Positions 33,339 to 41,702 of a DNA stretch of 64,000 nt are shown here, one piece after another (within the stretch, counting starts at the first letter, position 1; every line of letters begins with the position of its first letter). The notes under the pieces were generated by a model. The model did not search any database. It was not told the origin of the DNA and saw only the letters and a list, made by a program, of their open reading frames with translations. Both the position numbers and the translations under genes were made by a program. Source of the DNA: Amycolatopsis sp. NBRC 101858 (lineage in GTDB: Bacteria > Actinomycetota > Actinomycetes > Mycobacteriales > Pseudonocardiaceae); NCBI RefSeq assembly GCF_030269325.1, contig NZ_BSTD01000001.1, positions 2,124,681 to 2,188,680 on the forward strand, in the 5' to 3' direction.

Positions 33339-33952
33339 CCTATCGCTGGGAGATCACGGCGAACGCGGTGCGTCAGGGCGTCGTCGGGATCGTGCGCACG
33401 CACGACGCGGAATCGGCGGTTTCGGCGGCGCGCGCGGCCCTGGAAGCGGGGCTGCGCTCGATCGAGCTGCCGCTGACGAACCCGGGCGCGCTGGACGCGA
33501 TCTCGGGGCTGTCCGCGGCTTACCCGGACGCGACGATCGGCGCCGGCACGGTGCTCGACGAGGCGTCCGCGGTACTGGCGATCCGCGCGGGCGCGCGGTT
33601 CCTGGTCTCGCCGTCGGTGGACGCGGCGGTGATCCGTACCGCTCACCGGTACGGCGCGGCGGCGTTCCCCGGCGCCGGCTCGGTGACCGAAATCGTGCGG
33701 GCGCTGGAAGAAGGTGCCGACGCCGTCAAGGTTTTCCCCGCCTCGGCGCTGAGCCCGTCCTGGGTGCAGGACGTCCGGGCGGCACTCCCGCAGGCGCCGC
33801 TGGTGCCCACCGGCGGCATCGGACCGGCGGACGTGCCAGGCTGGCTGGCGGCGGGCGCGGTGGCGTGCGGGGTCGGCTCGGCGCTGACCCGCGGCACCGT
33901 CGCGGAGATCTCCGCCCGGGTCGAAACGCTGTTGAGGAGCGCGCATGGCTGA
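33335..33952 (+). CDS. 2-dehydro-3-deoxy-6-phosphogalactonate/gluconate aldolase
   Basis: A 205-residue class I KDPG/KDPGal aldolase. The Schiff-base Lys is in DAVKVFPASALSP and the catalytic Glu in RSIELPLTNPGAL. GAGTVLDEASAVLAIRAGA and VPTGGIGPADVPGWLAAGA are family blocks. It splits the phosphorylated keto-deoxy acid into pyruvate and glyceraldehyde-3-phosphate. ATG 33335 overlaps the kinase stop, with GGAGG upstream. The lactonase gene overlaps its 3' end by 8 nt, so kinase, aldolase and lactonase form one tightly coupled operon. Confidence 0.92.
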   Translation: MTYRWEITANAVRQGVVGIVRTHDAESAVSAARAALEAGLRSIELPLTNPGALDAISGLSAAYPDATIGAGTVLDEASAVLAIRAGARFLVSPSVDAAVIRTAHRYGAAAFPGAGSVTEIVRALEEGADAVKVFPASALSPSWVQDVRAALPQAPLVPTGGIGPADVPGWLAAGAVACGVGSALTRGTVAEISARVETLLRSAHG

Positions 33953-34943
33953 GCTGGTCTTCGTCGGGTGCTACACCGGCGACGCGGGGAACGGCACCGG
34001 GATCACGACGTTCTCGCGGTCCGCCACCGGCGATCTGACGGAAGTCGCCTCGCTGCCGATGGAGTCGCCGTCGTGGCTGGCGAAGCACCCGTCGTTGCCG
34101 GTGCTGTACGCGGCGAACGAGACCGCGGCCGGCGGCGTGACGGCCTTGGCGCTTTCGGACGCCGGCGCGTTGTCCGTGCTGGGCACGGCCGAGACGGGCG
34201 GCGCGCACCCGTGCCACCTGGCGGTGACCCCGGACGGCCGGTTCCTGCTGTGCGCCAACTACACGGGCGGCAGCCTGGCGGTGTTCTCCCTGACTGCCGA
34301 CGGCGGGCTGGGCTCCCGGACGGCCTTGGTCCAGCACACCGGCAGCGGTCCTGACGCGGATCGCCAAGAGGCCGCGCACGTCCACATGGCCGTTCCCGGC
34401 GACGGCATCGTGAGCGCGGTCGACCTGGGCACGGACGAGATCCGCAGCTACACGCTGTCTTCCGGCGGTTCCCTGGAACTGCTCGCGGTGTCCGAGCTGC
34501 CGCCGGGCACGGGCCCGCGCCAGCTGGTCCGGCGGCCGGGCACGGACCTGGCGTACGTGGTCGGCGAACTGGCCGGGACGGTGGTGACGGTCCGCGAGCC
34601 GTCCCCGGGCGCGTTCGAGGTGGTGGCCGTGACACCGTCGACGCTGTCTTCGGTGACGCCCAACCTGGTGGCCCACCTGGAGCTGGCCGGCTCACGGATG
34701 TACGTGTCCAACCGCGGCCCGGACTGCGTGACGGAGTTCGCCCTCGACGACGCGGCCGCGGTGGCCGACCAGCCGTGCGGCGCGAACCCGCGCCACTTCG
34801 CCCTGGTGGACGGGACGTGTTACGTGGCGGCCCAGTCGGCGGACGCGGTCACGGCGTTCACCCTGACCGCCTCCGGCGACGCGGAACTGCGCAGCTACCC
34901 GACGGGCTCACCGACCTTCGTGCTGCCGGTCTCACTGCCCTGA
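33945..34943 (+). CDS. Lactonase-family protein (6-phosphogluconolactonase-like), probable galactonolactonase
   Basis: A 332-residue seven-bladed propeller lactonase (PF10282 type). Typical blocks are LVFVGCYTGDAGNGTGITTF, PSWLAKHPSLPVLYAANE, HPCHLAVTPDGRFLLCANYT and GTGPRQLVRRPGTDLAYVVGE. YbhE-like members hydrolyse sugar lactones. Here it would open galactono-lactone made by the dehydrogenase, giving galactonate for DgoD. It overlaps the aldolase gene by 8 nt at its start and the convergent GH36 gene by 12 nt at its end. No signal peptide, so cytosolic. Confidence 0.85.
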   Translation: MAELVFVGCYTGDAGNGTGITTFSRSATGDLTEVASLPMESPSWLAKHPSLPVLYAANETAAGGVTALALSDAGALSVLGTAETGGAHPCHLAVTPDGRFLLCANYTGGSLAVFSLTADGGLGSRTALVQHTGSGPDADRQEAAHVHMAVPGDGIVSAVDLGTDEIRSYTLSSGGSLELLAVSELPPGTGPRQLVRRPGTDLAYVVGELAGTVVTVREPSPGAFEVVAVTPSTLSSVTPNLVAHLELAGSRMYVSNRGPDCVTEFALDDAAAVADQPCGANPRHFALVDGTCYVAAQSADAVTAFTLTASGDAELRSYPTGSPTFVLPVSLP

Positions 34944-36959
34944 CCGGCGGAGGATCACGACGTCGGCGTCGTGGTCGGCCGTCCAATCGAACGGGAGGCC
35001 CGCGTACCTCAGGTGCGCGCCCGAGTAGCGGGCTCCCGTCTCGTCCACATAGGACGCATCCACGTGCAGCCGCACCCGTGACGAGCGGCCCGGCACCAGC
35101 GGGGCGCCCGTCAGGGGGCCGGTGCTCCACGCCAGCACGACCACCGTGTCGCCGTCCTCGGACGTGTACTGCGTTGCCGCCGTGGGAGCGGATGGGCCGG
35201 CCAGTACCCGGGCCGTTCCGTGGTGGATGACCGAGCGGATCCGCTTGTACAGCGCCACCAGCGAGGCCGCTTCGGCGTGCTGGGCGTCGGTCCACTGCGA
35301 CAGGTTCGCGCCGATACCCAGCACCCCGGCCATCGCCGTCACGAACCGGAACCGCAGCGACCGGGGCCGCGGGTCGAACACGCCCGGGGAGTCCGTCACC
35401 CACGAGCTCATCAGGTGCGGCGCGTGCATCAGCAGGAACCCGTCCTGGATCGCCAGGCGGTCCAGCGGCCCGGTGTTGTCGCTCGGCCACACCACGTCCG
35501 TGCGGGCCACCGTGGCCAGGTCGGTCCGGCCGCCGCCGCCCGCGCACGCCTCGATCGTCACGTGGGGGTGCGCCGAACGCAGGTGGTCCAGCACCGACAG
35601 GTAGCCCGCCACGTGCTCGGCGTCGAGGTCCGCGAGCGGTGCGCCCGGCCGGCCGCGTTCCGTCGGCGGCCGGTTCATGTCCCACTTCAGGTACGAGATC
35701 GGGTACGCCGTCAGCAGTGAGTCCAGAGTGGACTTGACGAACGCGACGACCTCGGGCAGCCCCAGGTCCAGCAGGAGCTGGTTGCGGATCAACGTGAGCG
35801 GGCGCCCGTCGATGCGGTACACCCAGTCCGGGTGCGACGCGTAGAGCTGCGACTTCGGGCTGACCGCCTCCGGCTCGACCCACAGGCCGAACTCAAGCCC
35901 CAGCTCACGCACCGCATCGACGAACGCGCCGAACGACTCCTCCGCCGGCGTCCAGTCACCGAGGCCGCCGGTGTCGTCGTCACGGCCGGTGAACCAGCCG
36001 TCGTCCACCACGAACAGCTCGACGCCGAGGTCGGCCGCGCGCTTCGCCAGCTCCAGCTGATGCTCGCTCCGGACGTCGAAACCCGTTGCCTCCCAGGAGT
36101 TGTAGAGCACCGGGCGAGGGCGTCGCCACCGCGCGCCCGCCAGCACCCGGTCGTAGTCGTGCCACACCGACGCCAGCCCGGCCAGTCCGTCCACACTGGA
36201 CGCCAGCGCGACAGCCGGAGTCGCCAGCGAAGCTCCGGGCTCGAGCCGCACCGGTCCCGGCGAGGGCAGCCGCCCGGCCCGGACGCGGGTCAGCCCGGAA
36301 GGCTCCACATCGGCGGAGATCTCCCACGAACCCGGCCATTCCAGGGAAACGCCGAAAGCAGCGCCGCCCGAGGAGTCCTGGACCGCCAGCCACGGGACGT
36401 GAGCGTGCCCCGGGACGCCGAACCGGCTCTCCATCCGGAACCCGCCGGCGGGCAGCGGAACGGACTGCCGGGTGAACTCCTGCGACCACTGCCCGGTCAG
36501 GTACGTCAGCTGGGCACCGGACACGGTGGGCACGCACACCCCGGCCGAGCCGAGCCGGTCGAACTCCAGCGGCTCGGCACCGGTGTTCGTGAACTCGACC
36601 CACCGGGTCAGGACGTCGGTCTCGGGCACCGGCCGGTAGCACAGCACCGCGCGCAGCCCGACCAGTTCATCCACGAAGGTCAACCGCAGGTCGCCGTCGT
36701 GGGACGCGGAGTCGAAGCGCCACCAGGAACCGCCGCGCACCGAGACGTCCGCGCCGGAGAACGGGCGCAGGCCCAGCGGGGCGTACTCCACCGGTGCCGC
36801 GTCGGCATCGGTGATGAAGTGCACCGAGCCCGCGTTCGTGAACACCGACGGCCCGTCCTCGATCCCGGACGGCCCCCACGCGACGAGTTCGGCCCACCGG
36901 GAAGACGGATCCAGCGCCACCGTGTACGAAGTGGACTTCATGGCCACGGTCCACGTCAT
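34932..36959 (-). CDS. Cytosolic GH36 alpha-galactosidase
   Basis: A 675-residue GH36 enzyme from ATG 36959. The N-terminal beta-supersandwich is followed by the barrel: VLYNSWEATGFDV, VVDDGWFTGRDDDTGGLGDW, FGLWVEPEAVSP, the nucleophile in YLKWDMNR, and the acid/base Asp in WPSDNTGPLDR. It hydrolyses imported alpha-galactosides such as melibiose or raffinose to galactose. There is no signal peptide. ATG 36959 overlaps the permease stop (ATGA), so it is the last gene of the importer operon. Two galactosidases, one secreted and one cytosolic, are thus present. Confidence 0.93.
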   Translation of the reverse strand: MTWTVAMKSTSYTVALDPSSRWAELVAWGPSGIEDGPSVFTNAGSVHFITDADAAPVEYAPLGLRPFSGADVSVRGGSWWRFDSASHDGDLRLTFVDELVGLRAVLCYRPVPETDVLTRWVEFTNTGAEPLEFDRLGSAGVCVPTVSGAQLTYLTGQWSQEFTRQSVPLPAGGFRMESRFGVPGHAHVPWLAVQDSSGGAAFGVSLEWPGSWEISADVEPSGLTRVRAGRLPSPGPVRLEPGASLATPAVALASSVDGLAGLASVWHDYDRVLAGARWRRPRPVLYNSWEATGFDVRSEHQLELAKRAADLGVELFVVDDGWFTGRDDDTGGLGDWTPAEESFGAFVDAVRELGLEFGLWVEPEAVSPKSQLYASHPDWVYRIDGRPLTLIRNQLLLDLGLPEVVAFVKSTLDSLLTAYPISYLKWDMNRPPTERGRPGAPLADLDAEHVAGYLSVLDHLRSAHPHVTIEACAGGGGRTDLATVARTDVVWPSDNTGPLDRLAIQDGFLLMHAPHLMSSWVTDSPGVFDPRPRSLRFRFVTAMAGVLGIGANLSQWTDAQHAEAASLVALYKRIRSVIHHGTARVLAGPSAPTAATQYTSEDGDTVVVLAWSTGPLTGAPLVPGRSSRVRLHVDASYVDETGARYSGAHLRYAGLPFDWTADHDADVVILRRSGQ

Positions 36960-37777
36960 TTGATCGCCCCGATCGCCAGCCCCGAAATGAAGTGCTTCTG
37001 GAACCGCAGGAACACCGCGACCGTCGGCACGGCCGCGATGACCGAGCCCGCCGCGATCACGTTCCAGTTGGACACGTACTGCCCCTGCAGGCCGAGCAGC
37101 GCCGGCGTCACCGGCATCACCGTGCCGGTGCGCAGCACGGTGATCGACCACAGCAGGTCGTTGAACGTCCAGGTGAACGCCAGCGCGCCGAGCGCGGCCA
37201 GCGCCGGGCGGGTCATCGGCAGGATGATCCGCCAGAAGATCTGCGCGACGCCGGCGCCGTCGATCAGCGCCGCCTGCTGGATCTCGTCCGGGATCGACCG
37301 CATGAACCCCTGCAGCACGAACGTGTAGAACCCGAGCCCGAACCCGACCTGCACGACGATCAGCGCCGTCAGTGTGTCGTAGATGCCCAGCAGTTCGGCC
37401 AGCTTCGCGACCGGCACGAGCAGGATCTGCGGCGGCAGCAGGTTTCCCGCCAGCATGACCAGGATGATCGTGCGGCGGAACGGTATCTGGTAGCGGCTCA
37501 GCGCGAACGCCGCCGCCGAACTCAGCAGCAGGGCCAGCAGCACGGTCGGGATCGTGACGATCAGGCTGTTGAGCATCGCGTGCCCGCCGCCGCCCTCGCC
37601 CCACGCCTGGCCGAACCCGTCGAGCGAGAACGACGCCGGCAGCGCGCCCAGGCCGTTCGACGCGATGTCGGAGAACGTCCGGACGCTCGTCGTCAGCACC
37701 AGCGCGATCGGCAGCAGCCACAGCACCGAGAGCCCGCCCGCGAGCAGGTGGAACCCGAACGTGCGCGTCCTCCTCAC
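36956..37777 (-). CDS. Sugar ABC transporter permease (CUT1, MalG-like)
   Basis: A 273-residue permease from GTG 37777 with six predicted helices (VLWLLPIALVLTTSV is the first). The EAA loop reads IPDEIQQAALIDGAGVAQIF. GTG 37777 overlaps the stop of the other permease (GTGA); a longer in-frame extension is shadow sequence. It pairs with the MalF-like permease and the binding protein to import an oligosaccharide, probably an alpha-galactoside. No ATPase gene is in the operon; actinomycetes commonly use a shared MsiK-type ATPase encoded elsewhere. Confidence 0.92.
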   Translation of the reverse strand: MRRTRTFGFHLLAGGLSVLWLLPIALVLTTSVRTFSDIASNGLGALPASFSLDGFGQAWGEGGGGHAMLNSLIVTIPTVLLALLLSSAAAFALSRYQIPFRRTIILVMLAGNLLPPQILLVPVAKLAELLGIYDTLTALIVVQVGFGLGFYTFVLQGFMRSIPDEIQQAALIDGAGVAQIFWRIILPMTRPALAALGALAFTWTFNDLLWSITVLRTGTVMPVTPALLGLQGQYVSNWNVIAAGSVIAAVPTVAVFLRFQKHFISGLAIGAIK

Positions 37778-38694
37778 GAGTCCTCCCGGAACGCGCGCAC
37801 GAGGTAGGTCACGATCACGCCGAACGCCAGCACGAAGATCACCACGGCCAGCGCGGACGCGTAGCCGAGCCGCAGCGACTGGAACGCCGTCGCGTACATG
37901 TACGTGCTCAGCACCTCGGACGAGTGGTACGGCCCGCCCTTCGTCATCGACCAGATGACGTCGAACGACCGCAGCGAGTCGATGATGATCACCGACAGGA
38001 CCACGGAGTTGACGCTGCGCAGCTGCGGCCACGTCACGTTGCGGAACTGCTGCCACGCGGTCGCACCGTCCAGTTTGGCCGCTTCGTACAGCGCCGGGTC
38101 GATGCCCTTGAGCCCGGCCAGGTACAGCACCATGACGTAGCCGAGCTGCCGCCACAACGCCGGGATGAGCACCGCGTACAGCGCGGTCTTCGGGTCCGCG
38201 AGCCACGCGTGCTGCCAGCTGACGAGCCCGATCGCGCCGAGCAGCCGGTTCACGACGCCGTCCGGCTGGTAGATCACCTGCCAGATCAGCGACGTCGCGA
38301 CCAGCGAAAACACTACCGGTGTGAACAACGCGGCCCGGTAGAACCCGACACCGCGCCGTTCCTTCTGCAGCAGCGTGGCCAGCGCGAGCCCCCCGACGGC
38401 CGAGAGGCCGCCGAAGAGCACGAGCCAGATCACCGTGTCCAGCGCCGCCGTCTTGAAGATGTCGTCGGAGAACATCTCGGCGAAGTTCCCCAGGCCGACG
38501 AACGTGGGCGCCGAGACGCCGTCCCAGTTCGTCAGCGCCAGGTAGAATCCCTGCAGCGCCGGCCAGAACACCCAGAACCCCTCGACGACGAGGGGCACCA
38601 GGACGAACGCCAGCAGCACGGGCGAAATCCGGCGACGACGGCGTTTCGCGGCCAGGAACGCCGTGTCGGGCCGTTTCGCGGTCAGCACCGCCAT
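37774..38694 (-). CDS. Sugar ABC transporter permease (CUT1, MalF-like)
   Basis: A 306-residue permease with six helices after a basic N-terminus (AKRRRRRISPVLLAFVLVPL). The EAA loop is ALYEAAKLDGATAWQQFRNV. TNWDGVSAPTFVGLGNFAEMF is typical of MalF-like subunits. It starts one base after the binding-protein stop and overlaps the next permease gene as GTGA. The operon order is binding protein, MalF, MalG, GH36. Confidence 0.93.
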   Translation of the reverse strand: MAVLTAKRPDTAFLAAKRRRRRISPVLLAFVLVPLVVEGFWVFWPALQGFYLALTNWDGVSAPTFVGLGNFAEMFSDDIFKTAALDTVIWLVLFGGLSAVGGLALATLLQKERRGVGFYRAALFTPVVFSLVATSLIWQVIYQPDGVVNRLLGAIGLVSWQHAWLADPKTALYAVLIPALWRQLGYVMVLYLAGLKGIDPALYEAAKLDGATAWQQFRNVTWPQLRSVNSVVLSVIIIDSLRSFDVIWSMTKGGPYHSSEVLSTYMYATAFQSLRLGYASALAVVIFVLAFGVIVTYLVRAFREDS

Positions 38695-38695
38695 C

Positions 38696-39994
38696 TCAGG
38701 ACTGCCAGACCTTCTGCGCGGCCGTCTGCCAGTCGCTCAGGATCGAGTCGAGCTCGTTCGGCTTCTGGATGAACCGGATCAGCGCGGCGTCGGCGGTCGG
38801 CTGCAGCGCGTCGGAGGAGTCGCGGTTGAAGAACTGCGTGATCTCCTTGGCGTCGGTGAGCAGCTTCCGTCCCTTTTGGACCAGCGGCGTGCCGTTGTCC
38901 TTGGCCTTCGGGTTCGTCGGCAGGACCGTGCCGGAGGAGTTCTTGATGTAGAGCTCCTGCGCCTCGGCCGTCGCGACGTACTTGAACCACTCCTTGACCT
39001 CGGCGACGTGCGGGGTGCGCGCACTGGCGAAGAAGCCGTCGGTCGGGCCTTCCTCGGCCACCGGGACGGCCGGGTCGAGGATCGGGAACTGGAAGAAGTC
39101 GAGGTCGTCGAGCGCGTCCTTCGGAGCGGCGTCGGCGAAGAACGTGCCGGTGAGGACCATGCCGGTGCGGCCCTGGAGCAGCACGGTCGTCGCGTCCTGG
39201 AACGCGATCGCGGTGCCGTTCGGGTCGAAGTACGGCAGGGCCTGGCGCCACGGGTCGAAGATCTTCTTGACGCGCGGGTCGTCGAAGCGCTGCTTGCCCG
39301 CGAGCAGCTCGCGGTGGAACGGCGCGCCGTTGATCCGGATGTTCAGGTAGTCGAACCACGCGGACGCGGTCCACGGCGTGTTGCCGCCCGCGCCGAGCCC
39401 GATCGGCGCGATCCCCTTGCCCTTCAAGGTTTCGCACAGCGCGAGGAACTCGCTCCAGTTCGTCGGCGGCTGCACGCCCCACTTCGCAAAGTTGGACTTC
39501 CGGTAGAAGAAGCCCCACCAGTAGTAGGACGTCGGGACGAAGACCTGGTGCCCGGCGCCGTCGCCGGAGAGCGCGCGGAACGCGGCGCTGTAGTCGCCCA
39601 TGGTCTGCCAGACGTCGCCGACGTCGAGCAGCAGGCCCTTGCGCGCGTAGCCGGACAGCAGCGAACCCGGGTACCACGTGTACGTGTCCGGCGGCGTGGC
39701 CGCGGTGAGGTAGCTGGGCAGCTGGGTGCGGAAGGTCTCCGACGCGACGGTGTTGACCGTCGCCGTCGCGCCGCCCTTCGCGCCGAACGCCTGGGCCAGC
39801 GCTTCGATGGCCTTCTTCGCCTCGGGCGAGGACAGGTTCGATTGGACGGTGACCGCGCCGGCGGCCTGCTTGACCGGGCCGGAGTTCGCGGAGGTGGCGC
39901 AGGCGGCGAGGAAGCCGGACGACCCGATCGCGCCGAGGCCGGCCAGGCTCGCGTTGCGCAGGAAACGACGGCGGGACAGGCCTGCACTCGTCAT
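38696..39994 (-). CDS. Sugar-binding Tat lipoprotein of galactoside importer
   Basis: A 432-residue family-1 solute-binding protein from ATG 39994. The N-terminus has a twin-arginine motif (SRRRFLRN) and a lipobox (GFLAAC), so it should be exported folded by Tat and then lipidated. Conserved features include GYARKGLLLDVGDVW, YYWWGFFYRKSNFAKWG and the C-terminal VWQS. AAGGGG lies 9 nt upstream. The start at 40072 would run through the promoter. The promoter is -35 TTGACA (40067-40072), 17 nt, -10 CACTCT, with the regulon operator 7 bp upstream of the -35. Confidence 0.92.
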   Translation of the reverse strand: MTSAGLSRRRFLRNASLAGLGAIGSSGFLAACATSANSGPVKQAAGAVTVQSNLSSPEAKKAIEALAQAFGAKGGATATVNTVASETFRTQLPSYLTAATPPDTYTWYPGSLLSGYARKGLLLDVGDVWQTMGDYSAAFRALSGDGAGHQVFVPTSYYWWGFFYRKSNFAKWGVQPPTNWSEFLALCETLKGKGIAPIGLGAGGNTPWTASAWFDYLNIRINGAPFHRELLAGKQRFDDPRVKKIFDPWRQALPYFDPNGTAIAFQDATTVLLQGRTGMVLTGTFFADAAPKDALDDLDFFQFPILDPAVPVAEEGPTDGFFASARTPHVAEVKEWFKYVATAEAQELYIKNSSGTVLPTNPKAKDNGTPLVQKGRKLLTDAKEITQFFNRDSSDALQPTADAALIRFIQKPNELDSILSDWQTAAQKVWQS

Positions 39995-40043
39995 GTCGTG
40001 ACCCCTTTGTCTTGGGCGCCCTCGCGGGCGTGACTGCTGCCAA

Positions 40044-40115
40044 AGAGTGCAACCGGGCGACGCCGGTGTCAAGATGTATTCATAATTTATGACGACTTAG
40101 CGGGCGGCGTAGGAT
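40044..40115. promoter_or_regulatory. Divergent importer / GntR promoters with 13-bp operator
   Basis: The perfect palindrome TCATAATTTATGA lies at 40080-40092. Leftward, 7 bp separate it from TTGACA (40067-40072), then 17 nt and CACTCT (40044-40049) for the importer operon. Rightward, TTATGA (40087-40092, inside the palindrome), 17 nt and TAGGAT (40110-40115) form the regulator's promoter. This copies the arrangement at 32351-32416. Confidence 0.75.
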
Positions 40116-40154
40116 GACTCCGATCACGACCTGCCAGCTGAGAGGGCCCCTCCA

Positions 40155-40853
40155 TTGACCGAACACCGGCCACGCGGGTTGCACGGCCAGACCGTGGAGG
40201 CACTGGCCAGCCGGATCCTCTCCGACGAGTGGGGCGAGGGCACCGTCCTGGACCTGCCGGCGCTGCGCGAAGAGCTCGACATCAGCCTGACCGCGCTGCG
40301 CGAGGCGCTGAAAGTGCTGGCGGCGAAGGGGATGATCGACGCCCGGCAGAAGCGCGGCACGTTCGTCCAGCCGCGCGAGAAGTGGAACATGCTCGACACC
40401 GACGTCATGCGCTGGCAGACCGCGGCCGCCGACGATCCGGGCCTGCTCGACGAGCTCACCGAGGTCCGCACGGTCGTCGAGCCCGCGGCGGCGCGGATCG
40501 CGGCCGAACGCGCGTCGGAGGAAGACCTCGATTCGCTGCGGGAGGCGCTGGCCGACATGGCCGCGGCGGGCGACGCGGAGGCGAGCGTCCAGGCCGACCT
40601 CGCGTTCCACCGGCGGCTGATGACCGCCACCCACAACAACTTCCTGATGCGGATGGAACGCGTCATCGCGATCGGGCTGGCCGAGCGCGACAAGCTCGTG
40701 CACGGGGCATCGGCGGCGGAGGACCCGGTGCCGAGCCACCGGAAGGTGTTCGACGCGATCGTGGCCGGCGACCCCGTGGCGGCGGAGCAGGCGATGCTGG
40801 CGTTGGTCACCAAGTCCCGCGACGACCTGGCCAAGGCGCAGCGCAAGTCCTGA
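40155..40853 (+). CDS. FadR-type GntR regulator, probable galactoside/galactonate-responsive repressor
   Basis: A 232-residue GntR protein of the FCD subgroup. The winged helix spans residues about 10-75 (TVEALASRILSDEWGEGTVL, then LREELDISLTALREALKVLA and QKRGTFVQPR). The all-helical FCD domain has likely metal ligands in ADLAFHRRLM and the later PSHRKVFDAI. DgoR of enterobacteria, which controls galactonate genes, belongs to the same class, so galactonate or a pathway intermediate is a plausible effector (inference). It probably starts at TTG 40155, with GAGAGGG upstream. The palindrome over its -35 suggests autorepression and control of both galactoside operons. Confidence 0.85.
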   Translation: MTEHRPRGLHGQTVEALASRILSDEWGEGTVLDLPALREELDISLTALREALKVLAAKGMIDARQKRGTFVQPREKWNMLDTDVMRWQTAAADDPGLLDELTEVRTVVEPAAARIAAERASEEDLDSLREALADMAAAGDAEASVQADLAFHRRLMTATHNNFLMRMERVIAIGLAERDKLVHGASAAEDPVPSHRKVFDAIVAGDPVAAEQAMLALVTKSRDDLAKAQRKS

Positions 40854-40928
40854 CAAGTGCACAGCGGTAACTCGTCGATTAAGTAGATTGCACTGGAGTC
40901 AGGCCTCAAACCGTGTCGTAATGGGTGC

Positions 40929-41702
40929 ATGACAAACGACAACCTGTTGGCAGCGATGGTTCAGGCGGCGGAAAAGGCCGGCTCGGCTCTGCTGGAGTCG
41001 TTCGACCCGGCGAGCCGGCCGGCGGACCGGACGGCGATGTACGAGCTCGGCACCGGCCTCGAAGCGACTTCGACGAAGATCGTCCGCGAGGCGCTCGACG
41101 GCGTCGACGGCGTGGGCTGGTGGGACGAAGACGAGAGCGGCCGGGAGGTGCCGGCCGGGCGGTGGTGGGTGGTCGACGGCACCGAGGGCGCGGTCAACCA
41201 CGTGCACGGCCTGCCGGAGTGGGGCGTGATCATCACGCTGATCTCGGACGGCCTGCCCGAGCTCGCCGTCTTCCGCCAGCCGATCGGAGACCTGACGTAC
41301 ACGGCGGAACGCGGGCAGGGCGCGTTCCTCAATGGACAGCCGCTGCGGGTCTCGGCCAAGACCGACCTCGCGGCCGCGGCGGTGACGGCGAGCCAGGGCG
41401 GCAACGACTCCGTTGTCTACGAACGGTTCGCGGGCGCGTTCGCGGCGATGGCGTCGCGGGCGTTGCTGGTGCGCAACACGATCCCGACGACGTTCCCGTT
41501 GCTGGGCGTGGCTTCCGGGCAGTACGACGTGTTCTGGCAGTACGAACCCGACCTGCCGGGCACGGCACTCGGTACCCTCCTGGCCGGCGAAGCGGGCGCG
41601 GTCGTCTCCGACCTCGCGGGGGGTTCGTGGGACGTCAACTCCCCGGACGTCCTGGTCGCCGCCCCGGGTCTGCACGCCGCGGCGCTGGAGGTGCTGCGAT
41701 GA
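40929..41702 (+). CDS. Inositol monophosphatase-like phosphatase
   Basis: A 257-residue protein of the IMPase/FBPase superfamily. The second metal motif is recognisable in variant form as WWVVDGTEGAVNHVHG (normally DPIDGTxNF), followed by EWGVIITLISDG. EGQGAFLNG-like ERGQGAFLNGQPL is also present. The first metal motif and the WD of the C-terminal motif (here EPDLPGTALGTLLAGEAGA) are weak, so activity on inositol phosphate is uncertain. An in-frame TNDN start at ATG 40929 has no strong RBS. The next gene overlaps its stop by 4 nt and is coupled. Confidence 0.75.
   Translation: MTNDNLLAAMVQAAEKAGSALLESFDPASRPADRTAMYELGTGLEATSTKIVREALDGVDGVGWWDEDESGREVPAGRWWVVDGTEGAVNHVHGLPEWGVIITLISDGLPELAVFRQPIGDLTYTAERGQGAFLNGQPLRVSAKTDLAAAAVTASQGGNDSVVYERFAGAFAAMASRALLVRNTIPTTFPLLGVASGQYDVFWQYEPDLPGTALGTLLAGEAGAVVSDLAGGSWDVNSPDVLVAAPGLHAAALEVLR

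Noticed and set aside
26223..40853. Secondary-metabolite biosynthetic cluster
   Set aside because: No synthase, tailoring or resistance genes are present; all genes fit sugar uptake and catabolism.
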